This document shows, one piece after another, positions 40,802 to 49,113 of a stretch of DNA of 64,000 nt. The notes under the pieces were generated by a model. The model saw only the letters and a list, made by a program, of their open reading frames with translations. It had not been told where the DNA came from and did no database searches. The DNA lies in the NCBI RefSeq assembly GCF_004217615.1, contig NZ_SHLD01000001.1:2294001-2358000 (forward strand), written 5' to 3'. Within the stretch, counting starts at the first letter, position 1. Every line of letters begins with the position of its first letter. The position numbers and the translations under genes were made by a program. Source of the stretch: Micromonospora kangleipakensis. GTDB lineage: Bacteria > Actinomycetota > Actinomycetes > Mycobacteriales > Micromonosporaceae.

Positions 40802-41179
40802 TCAGCGGGTGCTGTCGGGGAGCTCCTGACCGGTGGCGGCGATCAGCCGGGGCAGGTCGGCGGCCCGGACGGCGGGCAGCACCAGGCGCTCGCCGTCGTC
40901 GAGCCGGACGACCACCCGGCCGCGTTCGTCGGCGGCCAGCTCCGCGACCCGTTCCCAGGCGATCCGGCGCTGCCCGGCGAGCGCCCGCAGCCGCAGCTCG
41001 CGCGGGTCGGCCTCGGTGCCGGACCGCCACGCCCAGACCGCGACGGCCAGCGGGATCAGCAGCACCCAGAGCAGCCACCAGCGGGCGGTGGCCAGCGGCA
41101 GGGCGCCGATGAACGCGACGATCGCGGCGACCAGGATCGCCTGGTTGGGCCGGAAACGGACGGTGTCGGCGCGACTCAC
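40802..41179 (-). CDS. PH-domain small membrane protein (CFP-6-like)
   Basis: A 125-residue protein. Two hydrophobic helices (AILVAAIVAFIGALPLA and WWLLWVLLIPLAVAVWAW) are followed by a small beta-rich domain (ELRLRALAGQRRIAWERVAE, then RVVVRLDDGERLVLPAV) that matches the bacterial PH domain in the low-molecular-weight antigen CFP-6 family. It is an inner-membrane protein of unknown role. Convergent with the dehydrogenase, ten bases between stops. Confidence 0.8.
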   Translation of the reverse strand: MSRADTVRFRPNQAILVAAIVAFIGALPLATARWWLLWVLLIPLAVAVWAWRSGTEADPRELRLRALAGQRRIAWERVAELAADERGRVVVRLDDGERLVLPAVRAADLPRLIAATGQELPDSTR

Positions 41180-41438
41180 CCCCCGATGATCGCACCTCGG
41201 CCCGGCCCGGCTCCGGCCGGGCAGGGAAGCGCCAGGCGGCGGCGGGCGATGTGACCGGCGTCACCGACGCTGACCCGTAACCGCCCTTCGTGGGGAATCG
41301 TTTGTCCGCGTGGTCGCGCCGGATCCCCGCCCGCCGCTCCGTCGCACCCACGCCGCCCCCGTCCACCCCGTACCGCCGAGACAACCGCACGTCGCTTCGC
41401 AACGCACCGCCCCGTGCCCCCTCACGAAGGCGTCCGCC

Positions 41439-43925
41439 GTGTCCGTCGCGTACCTCTCCGGCGAGCATCGTCGCCGCCCGTCGCCGCCCGATCTCGTCGT
41501 GCTGGCGGTCGGCGCGCTGCTCGTCCTGGCCGGCGCCGCCGGCCTCGTCCCGCCGCCGGCGGCCCTGGCGCTCGCCGTCGCGGTCGGCTCCGCCCTGGCC
41601 TGCGTCCGGCTCTCCGGGCTCGCCGGTGCCCGGGCCACCCCGCCCGCGCCGGCCCCGTCCGCCGTCGCGGTGCCGCCCGCCCGGCCCGGCGCCGGTCCAC
41701 CCGCATCGAGCGACCCGGGATCGCCCCCGGGCGGCGACGCACCGCCCGGCGGCCCCGCCCACCCGCCGGAACGCGTCGACACCCGCGTGCCGACGGCGAC
41801 CGACCCGAGCCCCCCGCTCGGGCGGCGCGCCGGCCGGGTCGCGGTGTCCCGCCGGGTGGTCGCGATCCTCGACGCGGCGGTGCTGGCGGCCGGGCTCACC
41901 GTCGCCGTGCTGCCGCTGACCGAGGCGGCGCACCGGCCGCCGGTCGTGCTGGTCGGGCTGGCCGTCGTCGCCGCGCTCCAGGCCGTCGGCCTGCTCCGGC
42001 TGCCCGGACGCCCCCGGCTCGCCGGCCCGCAACGGCTCCGCCGGACCGTGGACGTGGTCGGCCTCGGCGTCAGCCTGATCTTCGCCGGCTGGGTGCTGCT
42101 GCCGGCGGGCCAGGTGCCGGCGGTGGCGCGGACCGCGAGCGTCGCCGGCGCGGTCGGGCTGGCGGTGCTCCTCGTCGCCGCGCTGGCCGACCGGCGTCGC
42201 CCCCCGGGCGCGGCGCTCTGCCTGTCCGGGGCGGCAGCCACCCTCTCCGGACTGGCCGGTCTCGCGGTGCTGCTGGCCTACCCGGCGCCGGAGCCCGCCG
42301 TCCTCACCGTGGTGCCGCCGCTGGTGGCGGGCGCGCTGCTCACCGCCACCGGAGCCCGACGCGCCTCGGCCGGGGAGACCCGTCGGCCCGCCGGGCCGCC
42401 CGCGCCCTGGCCCCGGGTGACCGCCCCGGCCGGCATCGCCGCGCTCGCCGCCGGTCACCACCTCTGGGCGGTGGGGGAGTTCACCGCCCCGGCGATCGTG
42501 CTCGGGCTGGCGGTGATCCCGCCGATGGTGCTCCAGGAGCTGCTCACCGCCGTGGACCACCGCCGGCGCGCCGAGCGACTCACCGACCGGGAGGCCCGGC
42601 TGCGGGAGCTCGTCGGCGGCCTCGACGAGCGGGACCGGCTGGCCCGGACGGTGCGCCGGCTCACCGCCACCGACCAGCTCACCGGCCTGGCCAACCGCCA
42701 GGAGCTGCTGCGCGAGCTGGCCGACCGTGGGGCGGGGTCGCCGCCCGGTGCGCTGCTCGTCGTCGACCTGCACGGACTGGGCGCGGTCAACGCCGGATCG
42801 GGGCGCGCGGCGGGCGACGAGGTGCTGGTCGAGGTCGCCGGCCGGCTCCGGGCCGGCTGCGGGCCCGGGGACCTGGTGGCCCGGCTGACCGGTGACGTCT
42901 TCGCGGTGCTCGCCGACGTCGGGCCGGTGCTGGCGTACGCGCTGGCCACCCGGTTGCTCGCCGCCCTGACCGAGCCGTACCCGCTGCCCGTCGGAGCGGC
43001 GCGCCTGCAGGCCAGCGTCGGGCTGGCGGAGACGCCCGGCGGCGAGCCGGAGGACGTGCTGCGCCAGGCGGACCTGGCCCGCCGCCGGGCGGTGCAGCTC
43101 GGCCGGGACCGGGTCGAGTGGTACGACGCCTACCTGGAGGAGCAGCTGGTCCGCCGGCTGGACCTGGAGCGCGAGCTGCCCGGGGCGGTCGCCCGGGGCG
43201 AGCTGGACCTGGTCTACCAGCCGGTGCTGGACCTCGCGGACCGGCTGCCGGTGGGCACCGAGGCGTTGCTGCGCTGGCGCAGCCCGGTGCTGGGCACGGT
43301 GCTCCCCGCCGAGTTGCTGCCGGTCGCCGAGGACCTGGACCTCGTCGGCGAGGTGGGCCGCTGGGTGCTCGACCGCGCCTGCCGGCAGCTCGCCGAGTGG
43401 TCCGACGGCGGTCGGGAACTGTGGATGTCGGTGAACGTCGGGCCGCGGGAGCTGGTCGCGCCGGACTTCGTGCCGCGGACCGCCACCGCGCTGGCCGCGT
43501 ACGGCGTGCCGGCGGAGCGGCTGGTGGTCGAGGTGGCGGAGCCGGCGGTCGCCGCCGAGCTGCCGACCGTGGTGGCCCGGCTGGCCGGGCTCCGGTCGCT
43601 GGGCGTGCGGACGGCGCTGGACGACTTCCGGGCCGAACACGCCTCACTGGCCCAGCTTCGCCGGCTCCCGATCGACCTGCTGAAGGTCGGCCCGCACCTG
43701 GTCGGGGCGGCCGGCGACGCGCAGCGCCCGCTGATCGAGGTGGTGGTCAGCCTCGGCGACCGGCTGGGGGTGGAGGTGGTGGTCGAGGGGCTGGAGTCCG
43801 ACGCCCAGGTCGTCGGGGCGCGTCGGGCCGGCTGCCGGTACGGCCAGGGTTTCGCGCTGGCGTGGCCGGCCACCGCGGAGCGGGTGGAGGCGTGGTTCGA
43901 GGAGTTCCCGTCGGCGTCGCGGTGA
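41439..43925 (+). CDS. Membrane GGDEF-EAL protein 2 with degenerate GGDEF
   Basis: An 828-residue protein: N-terminal membrane helices, a Pro-rich cytoplasmic segment (about 70-130), further helices to about 365, then GGDEF-like and EAL domains. The GGDEF site reads TGDVF (about residue 484) and the RxxD inhibitory site is GPGD, so cyclase activity and feedback control are both probably lost. The EAL domain keeps EALLRW (about 607), the Asn in SVNVGP, LDDF, Lys in DLLKVG, EGLES and the Gln in YGQGF. The loop-6 sequence usual as DFGTGYSS is DFRAEHAS. A c-di-GMP sensor or a weak phosphodiesterase is likely. Confidence 0.88.
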   Translation: MSVAYLSGEHRRRPSPPDLVVLAVGALLVLAGAAGLVPPPAALALAVAVGSALACVRLSGLAGARATPPAPAPSAVAVPPARPGAGPPASSDPGSPPGGDAPPGGPAHPPERVDTRVPTATDPSPPLGRRAGRVAVSRRVVAILDAAVLAAGLTVAVLPLTEAAHRPPVVLVGLAVVAALQAVGLLRLPGRPRLAGPQRLRRTVDVVGLGVSLIFAGWVLLPAGQVPAVARTASVAGAVGLAVLLVAALADRRRPPGAALCLSGAAATLSGLAGLAVLLAYPAPEPAVLTVVPPLVAGALLTATGARRASAGETRRPAGPPAPWPRVTAPAGIAALAAGHHLWAVGEFTAPAIVLGLAVIPPMVLQELLTAVDHRRRAERLTDREARLRELVGGLDERDRLARTVRRLTATDQLTGLANRQELLRELADRGAGSPPGALLVVDLHGLGAVNAGSGRAAGDEVLVEVAGRLRAGCGPGDLVARLTGDVFAVLADVGPVLAYALATRLLAALTEPYPLPVGAARLQASVGLAETPGGEPEDVLRQADLARRRAVQLGRDRVEWYDAYLEEQLVRRLDLERELPGAVARGELDLVYQPVLDLADRLPVGTEALLRWRSPVLGTVLPAELLPVAEDLDLVGEVGRWVLDRACRQLAEWSDGGRELWMSVNVGPRELVAPDFVPRTATALAAYGVPAERLVVEVAEPAVAAELPTVVARLAGLRSLGVRTALDDFRAEHASLAQLRRLPIDLLKVGPHLVGAAGDAQRPLIEVVVSLGDRLGVEVVVEGLESDAQVVGARRAGCRYGQGFALAWPATAERVEAWFEEFPSASR

Positions 43926-44143
43926 GCGCGGGGTGAGGTGCGCCGTCTCGTCCTGCATCCCGGGCGGCCTGATCGCGTCTAATGGCGACCTCCCCGGCGG
44001 ATGTCGCCGCGAGCGATATGCCGCTGAGTCATATTTATGCCTCTCAGGTATGTCGTTCACCGCGCACAGTTCTCGCCGGCCGCGACACGCCGCGCCCTCC
44101 CCGGCAGGGCCGTGCCCTCCGTCGCGACGCCACCCGCTCCCAT

Positions 44144-44165
44144 CACTTGAAGAATTCTTCAAGTG
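44144..44165. promoter_or_regulatory. Perfect 22-bp palindrome, candidate ArsR operator
   Basis: The 22-bp site is a perfect palindrome with core TTGAAGAATTCTTCAA. It ends 33 bases before the ArsR gene start and overlaps probable promoter elements (TTAAAG follows it). Autoregulatory ArsR sites are palindromes of this size and position. Confidence 0.72.
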
Positions 44166-44197
44166 TTAAAGTCTTCAGGGCGAGGGGGAGGATGTTC

Positions 44198-44536
44198 ATG
44201 TCGGTGCCGCTGTACCAGGCCAAGGCCGAGCTGTTCCGCACGCTCGGGCACCCGGTGCGGATCCGGGTCCTGGAACTGCTCCAGGACGGCCCGAAGCCGG
44301 TCCGGGACCTGCTCGCGGCCATCGGCGTCGAGGCGTCCAACCTCTCCCAGCAGCTCGCCGTGCTGCGCCGCGCCGGGATGGTCACCTCCCACCGTGACGG
44401 TCCCCTGGTCATGTACGCGCTCAGTACCCCCGACGTGGTCGACCTGCTGGCGGCCGGGCGGCGCATCCTCGGCGCGGTCCTCACCGACCGGGACGGCCTC
44501 CTCGACGAGCTGCGTGCCTCGGGAGGGGACCGGTGA
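44198..44536 (+). CDS. ArsR/SmtB family transcriptional regulator
   Basis: A 112-residue winged-helix regulator: helix TLGHPVRIRVLELLQDGPKP and recognition region EASNLSQQLAVLRRAGMVTS (about residues 45-64), then the wing HRDGPLVMYALS. It has no cysteine and few histidines, so the usual ArsR metal sites are absent; the ligand is unknown. ATG 44198 is chosen since GGGGGAGG lies 7 bases before it; ATG 44192 is too close. The TGA overlaps the sulP GTG, so both genes form an operon that probably responds to a sulfate- or anion-linked signal (inference). Confidence 0.88.
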   Translation: MSVPLYQAKAELFRTLGHPVRIRVLELLQDGPKPVRDLLAAIGVEASNLSQQLAVLRRAGMVTSHRDGPLVMYALSTPDVVDLLAAGRRILGAVLTDRDGLLDELRASGGDR

Positions 44537-46314
44537 CCGGAGCGGCGTTGGGCCACGTCGCAGGTCCGGCCACCGGCGACGCCGGTAGGGGACGGGGTCG
44601 CCGGCAGGGCGACGGGCGCCGGCTGCGGCGCATCGGCGGCCTGCTCCGGAGCCGGGTGTTCGGGCTGCTGCCCGGCCGGGCCGACTGGGCGGCGGCCCGC
44701 CGCTCACCCCGGCGGGACCTGCTGGCCGGGCTGACCGTGGCGGTGGTGGCGTTGCCGCTGGCCCTGGCGTTCGGCGTCACCTCCGGGCTGGGCGCCCAGG
44801 CCGGGCTGGTCACCGCCGTGGTCGCCGGCGCCGTGGCCGCCGTCTTCGGCGGTTCCAACCTCCAGGTCTCCGGGCCGACCGGGGCGATGACCGTGGTGCT
44901 GGTGCCGGTGGTGCAGCGCTTCGGCCCCACCGGCGTGCTCATGGTCGGGGCGATGGCCGGGCTGGTGCTGCTCGCCCTCGCCCTGGCCCGCCTCGGCCGG
45001 TACGTCCGCTACCTGCCCACCCCGGTGATCGAGGGCTTCACCGCCGGCATCGCGGTGGTGATCGCCCTGCAACAGGTGCCCGCCGCGCTGGGCGTGACCG
45101 ACGCCCACGGCGACAAGGTCTGGGCGGTGGCCGCCGACGCGGTCGCCCGGTTCGTCGTACATCCGAAACCGGCGGCCCTCGCGGTGGCCTTCGCCGTCGC
45201 GGCGCTGATGCTGCTCGGCGCCCGGTGGCGTCCCGGGCTGCCGTTCTCGTTGCTCGGGGTGGCCGCCGCGACGGTCCTCGCGGAGCTCGCCCCGGTCGAC
45301 CTGGTCCGCATCGGCGCGCTGCCGCAGGGGCTGCCCGCGCCGTCGCTGGGCTTCCTCGACCCCGGCGCGGTCGGTGTGCTGCTGCCCAGCGCGCTCGCGG
45401 TCGCGGCCCTCGCCGCGCTGGAGAGCCTGCTGTCGGCCACCGTCGCCGACGGCATGACCGTCGGCCAGCGGCACGACCCGGACCGGGAGCTCTTCGGCCA
45501 GGGCCTGGCCAACCTCGCCTCTCCGCTTTTCGGCGGCATCCCGGCGACCGCCGCCATCGCCCGCACGGCGGTGAACGTCCGGGCCGGGGCGGCCTCGAAG
45601 CTGGCCGCCCTCACCCACGCCGTCGCCCTCGCGGCGATCGTGCTGGCCGCCGCGCCGCTGGTCGGCCGGATCCCCCTCGCCGCCCTGGCCGGCGTGCTGC
45701 TGGCGACCACCGTGCGGATGGTCGAGGCCGGCTCGCTCTGGGCGCTCGCCCGGGCCACCCGGGGCGACGCTCTCGTGCTGGTGCTCACCTTCGCCGTCAC
45801 CGTGATCTGGGACCTGGTGACCGCGGTGGCCGTCGGCCTGGCCGTCGCCGTGGTCCTCGCGCTGCGCGCCGTCGCCCGCAGCGCCCGGCTGGAACAGGTT
45901 CCCCTCGACCCCGGCGAGCACCGCGCCGAGGAACACGCGCTGCTGGCCGAGCACATCGTGGCGTACCGGCTCGACGGGCCGCTCTTCTTCGCCGCCGCGC
46001 ACACCTTCCTGCTGGAGCTCTCCGAGGTCGCCGACGTTCGGGTGGTCATCCTGCGGATGTCCCGGGTGACGACGATGGACGCCACCGGGGCGCACGTCCT
46101 CGGCGACGCGATCCGCCGGCTGCGGGGACGCGGCATCACCGTGCTGCTCTCCGGCATCACCCCGGGCCACGACCAGGTGCTCAGCACCCTCGGGGTCGCC
46201 GACGAGCTGCGCCGCGAGGGGCTGGTCTTCCCGGACACCCCGGCCGCGATCCGCCACGCCCGGACCGTCGCGCTGGCCGGAGCCGACGCCCCCGTGCCGG
46301 CCGTCACCGCCTGA
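44533..46314 (+). CDS. SulP family anion permease with STAS domain
   Basis: A 593-residue transporter of the SLC26/SulP family moving sulfate, bicarbonate or related anions. It has about 12-14 membrane segments beginning DLLAGLTVAVVALPLALAFG, conserved GPTGAMTVVLVPVV and the signature PTPVIEGFTAGIAVVIALQQ. A C-terminal STAS domain (about 475-590) contains VVILRMSRVTTMDATGAHVL, with the Asp-Ala-Thr motif. A Gly/Arg-rich N-terminal 50 residues precede it. GTG start overlaps arsR. The substrate is not deducible from sequence alone. Confidence 0.92.
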   Translation: MTGAALGHVAGPATGDAGRGRGRRQGDGRRLRRIGGLLRSRVFGLLPGRADWAAARRSPRRDLLAGLTVAVVALPLALAFGVTSGLGAQAGLVTAVVAGAVAAVFGGSNLQVSGPTGAMTVVLVPVVQRFGPTGVLMVGAMAGLVLLALALARLGRYVRYLPTPVIEGFTAGIAVVIALQQVPAALGVTDAHGDKVWAVAADAVARFVVHPKPAALAVAFAVAALMLLGARWRPGLPFSLLGVAAATVLAELAPVDLVRIGALPQGLPAPSLGFLDPGAVGVLLPSALAVAALAALESLLSATVADGMTVGQRHDPDRELFGQGLANLASPLFGGIPATAAIARTAVNVRAGAASKLAALTHAVALAAIVLAAAPLVGRIPLAALAGVLLATTVRMVEAGSLWALARATRGDALVLVLTFAVTVIWDLVTAVAVGLAVAVVLALRAVARSARLEQVPLDPGEHRAEEHALLAEHIVAYRLDGPLFFAAAHTFLLELSEVADVRVVILRMSRVTTMDATGAHVLGDAIRRLRGRGITVLLSGITPGHDQVLSTLGVADELRREGLVFPDTPAAIRHARTVALAGADAPVPAVTA

Positions 46315-46389
46315 TCCCGCCGGTCCCTCCCGGTCGGGAACGCCGTCGGCCGGCTGGCGTCCCGCCGGAATCCGGACGGCAGCGGGTCG

Positions 46390-47100
46390 TCAGCTCGGCA
46401 GGGCCCCCAGGCCGGCGAGGAGCTCCCACCGCTCGTCGGCGGACAGCACCGCGTAGGCCGGCTCGTCGAGGCGGTCGGTCTCGGACTCGATCGCCTGCCG
46501 CTCCGGCCCGTCGGGCAGCGCGGTGATCTGCTCGACGGTCAGCCCGGCGGCCCGCCACGCCGCCCGGTGTGCGTCGGCGCGGTGGTGGCGCAGCGTCCCG
46601 AGCCGGGTGGTCAACAACATGGCTGGCGAGGCGTCGTCCGGCTCGTACGCCGGGGCCATCGCCCGGAACGCCGGCCCGCCGGTGGCGAGGCCGGCCGCCA
46701 GCACCCGGCCGACCAGGTCGGCCAGCCGGGGCACCGACGCCAGCCCGGGAAGCAGGCTGGGCCCGGCGGACCACAGCTCCGCGGCGGCCTCGGCGGTCGC
46801 CCGCTGCGCGAAGAGCGCCAGCTCCCGGCCCGGCTCGGTGAGGTGCCACGTGCCGTCGGCGTCCACCACGGTCACGCCCTGGGCCAGCTCGGCGGTCATG
46901 TCCCCGTCGGTGTAGACCAGGGCGTCGGCCAGGGCCTCCGCCGGCATCGGCCGGGCCAGCACCCCGGAGAAGAAGCTGTTCTCGAAGCCGAGGCTCGCGC
47001 CCCGCTCGGCGTAGAACGCCTCCATCCGCGGCCGCGCCGCCCAGCGCGCACCCACGTACACCCGGTCGATGACCGGTCGGATCAGTCGTGCGTAGCTCAT
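46390..47100 (-). CDS. SCO6745-type conserved protein
   Basis: A 236-residue, mainly helical, soluble protein with the N-terminal LIRPVIDRVYVGARWAA pattern of the actinobacterial SCO6745/SalK-like family. A glycine-containing strand-poor middle (GTWHLTEPGRELALFAQRAT) and the conserved LLTTRLGTLRHHRADAHRAA toward the end (about 160-180) fit. Some members sit in resistance or regulatory loci and have been likened to MarR-like folds, but no function is established. Starts at ATG 47100; convergent with the SulP gene. Confidence 0.75.
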   Translation of the reverse strand: MSYARLIRPVIDRVYVGARWAARPRMEAFYAERGASLGFENSFFSGVLARPMPAEALADALVYTDGDMTAELAQGVTVVDADGTWHLTEPGRELALFAQRATAEAAAELWSAGPSLLPGLASVPRLADLVGRVLAAGLATGGPAFRAMAPAYEPDDASPAMLLTTRLGTLRHHRADAHRAAWRAAGLTVEQITALPDGPERQAIESETDRLDEPAYAVLSADERWELLAGLGALPS

Positions 47101-47153
47101 GATCGCCTCCCCGACGCCGGACCATACCGTCGGGGCGCGACGTGGGGGGCCGC

Positions 47154-49001
47154 CTACTCCGGGACGCGGCGGTAGGCGCCGTCGCTGGCCGAGGTGGCCA
47201 TCGAGGCGTATGCGCGCAGCGCCGCCGACACCGGCCGCTGCCGGTCGGCCGGGGTGTACGGGCGGTCCCGCTTCTCCTCGGCGACCCGGCGGGCCTGGAG
47301 CACGTCCTCAGGGACGTTCAGCTCGATGGAGCGCCCCGGGATGTCGATGACGATCTCGTCGCCCTCGCGGACCAGCGCGATCAGCCCGCCGGAGGCCGCC
47401 TCGGGGGAGACGTGCCCGATCGACAGGCCGGAGGTGCCGCCGGAGAACCGGCCGTCGGTGAGCAGCGCGCAGGACCGGCCCAGCCCCCGACCCTTCAGGA
47501 ACGAGGTGGGGTAGAGCATCTCCTGCATGCCCGGGCCGCCCTTCGGGCCCTCGTACCGGATCACCACCACGTCGCCGGCGACCACCTGCTTGGCCAGGAT
47601 CGCCGACACCGCGTCGTCCTGGGACTCGTAGACCTTCGCCGGGCCGCGGAAGGTCAGGCACTCCTCGGGCACCCCGGCGGTCTTGACCACGCAGCCGTCC
47701 GGGGCCAGGTTGCCGTGCAGGATGGCCAGCCCGCCGTCGGCCGAGTACGCGTGCTCGCGGTCCCGCACGCAGCCGCCGGCCGCGTCGGTGTCCAGCGACG
47801 ACCAGCGGTTGGTGGTGGAGAACGGCTCAGTGGTGCGCACCCCGCCCGGGGCGGCGTGGAACAGCTCGACCGCCTCCGGGGTGGCCGAGCCGCCGCGCAC
47901 GTCCCAGTCGGCCAGCCACCGGGTGAGCGAGGGGGAGTGGACCGCGTGCACGTCCCGGTTGAGCAGGCCCGCGCGGTCCAGCTCGCCGAGGATGGCCGGG
48001 ATGCCGCCGGCCCGGTGCACGTCCTCCATGTGGAACTGCGGGGAGTTCGGCGCGACCTTGGCCAGGCAGGGCACCCGGCGGGAGATGGCGTCGATGTCGG
48101 CCACGTCGAAGTCGAGCTCGGCCTCCCGGGCGGCGGCGAGCAGGTGCAGGATCGTGTTGGTCGACCCGCCCATGGCCACGTCCAGGGCGACCGCGTTCTC
48201 GAAGGCGCTCCGGTTGGCGACGGCGCGGGGCAGCACCGAGGCGTCGTCCCCGTCGTACCAGCGCTTGGCGATCTCCACGGCGGTCCGGCCGGCCTCGACG
48301 AAGAGCGACCGGCGGGCGGCGTGGGTGGCCAGCGTCGAGCCGTTGCCCGGCAGCGCCAGGCCGATCGCCTCGGTCAGGCAGTTCATCGAGTTGGCGGTGA
48401 ACATGCCCGAGCAGGATCCGCAGGTCGGGCAGGCCGAGCGCTCGATCTCGCCGAGCTGGTCGTCGGTGACCGCCTCGTTCGAGGACGCGATCATCGCGTC
48501 GATCAGGTCGATCTTGGAGTGCACGATCCCCTCGATCGCCATCGTCTTGCCGGCCTCCATCGGGCCGCCGGAGACGAAGACGGTCGGGATGTTCAGCCGC
48601 AGCGCGGCCAGCAGCATCCCGGGGGTGATCTTGTCGCAGTTGGAGATGCAGACCAGGGCGTCCGCGCAGTGCGCGTTGACCATGTACTCCACCGCGTCGG
48701 CGATCAGCTCCCGGCTGGGCAGCGAGTAGAGCATGCCGCCGTGGCCCATCGCGATGCCGTCGTCCACCGCGATCGTGTTGAACTCCCGGCCCACGCCGCC
48801 GGCCTCGGCCACCGCGTCGGCGACCAGGCCGCCGAGGTCCTTGAGGTGTACGTGACCGGGCACGAACTGGGTGAAACTGTTGGCGATGGCGACGATCGGC
48901 TTGCCGAAGTCGTCGTCGGTCATCCCGGTGGCCCGCCACAGGGCCCGGGCGCCGGCCATCGTCCGACCGTGGGTGGAGGTCCTCGACCGCAGCTCAGGCA
49001 T
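47154..49001 (-). CDS. ilvD: Dihydroxy-acid dehydratase
   Basis: A 615-residue enzyme converting 2,3-dihydroxy acids to 2-oxo acids in valine and isoleucine synthesis. Fe-S cysteines lie in [12 protein letters not shown] and [56 protein letters not shown] and [19 protein letters not shown] are hallmarks. Length and N-terminus ([20 protein letters not shown]) fit; ATG 49001 is chosen over a longer upstream frame. Opposite in direction to the ilvBNC genes, so separately transcribed. Confidence 0.97.
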   Translation of the reverse strand: MPELRSRTSTHGRTMAGARALWRATGMTDDDFGKPIVAIANSFTQFVPGHVHLKDLGGLVADAVAEAGGVGREFNTIAVDDGIAMGHGGMLYSLPSRELIADAVEYMVNAHCADALVCISNCDKITPGMLLAALRLNIPTVFVSGGPMEAGKTMAIEGIVHSKIDLIDAMIASSNEAVTDDQLGEIERSACPTCGSCSGMFTANSMNCLTEAIGLALPGNGSTLATHAARRSLFVEAGRTAVEIAKRWYDGDDASVLPRAVANRSAFENAVALDVAMGGSTNTILHLLAAAREAELDFDVADIDAISRRVPCLAKVAPNSPQFHMEDVHRAGGIPAILGELDRAGLLNRDVHAVHSPSLTRWLADWDVRGGSATPEAVELFHAAPGGVRTTEPFSTTNRWSSLDTDAAGGCVRDREHAYSADGGLAILHGNLAPDGCVVKTAGVPEECLTFRGPAKVYESQDDAVSAILAKQVVAGDVVVIRYEGPKGGPGMQEMLYPTSFLKGRGLGRSCALLTDGRFSGGTSGLSIGHVSPEAASGGLIALVREGDEIVIDIPGRSIELNVPEDVLQARRVAEEKRDRPYTPADRQRPVSAALRAYASMATSASDGAYRRVPE

Positions 49002-49113
49002 GCGTACCAGTCTGACACCGGTCTCGCGGCGACCCCCCCGGCACGCGCGCCGTGTCCCAACAGTTGCACACCCGGTGCCCCACGGAGGGCGCCGATCCGG
49101 CACAGTTGAGGTC

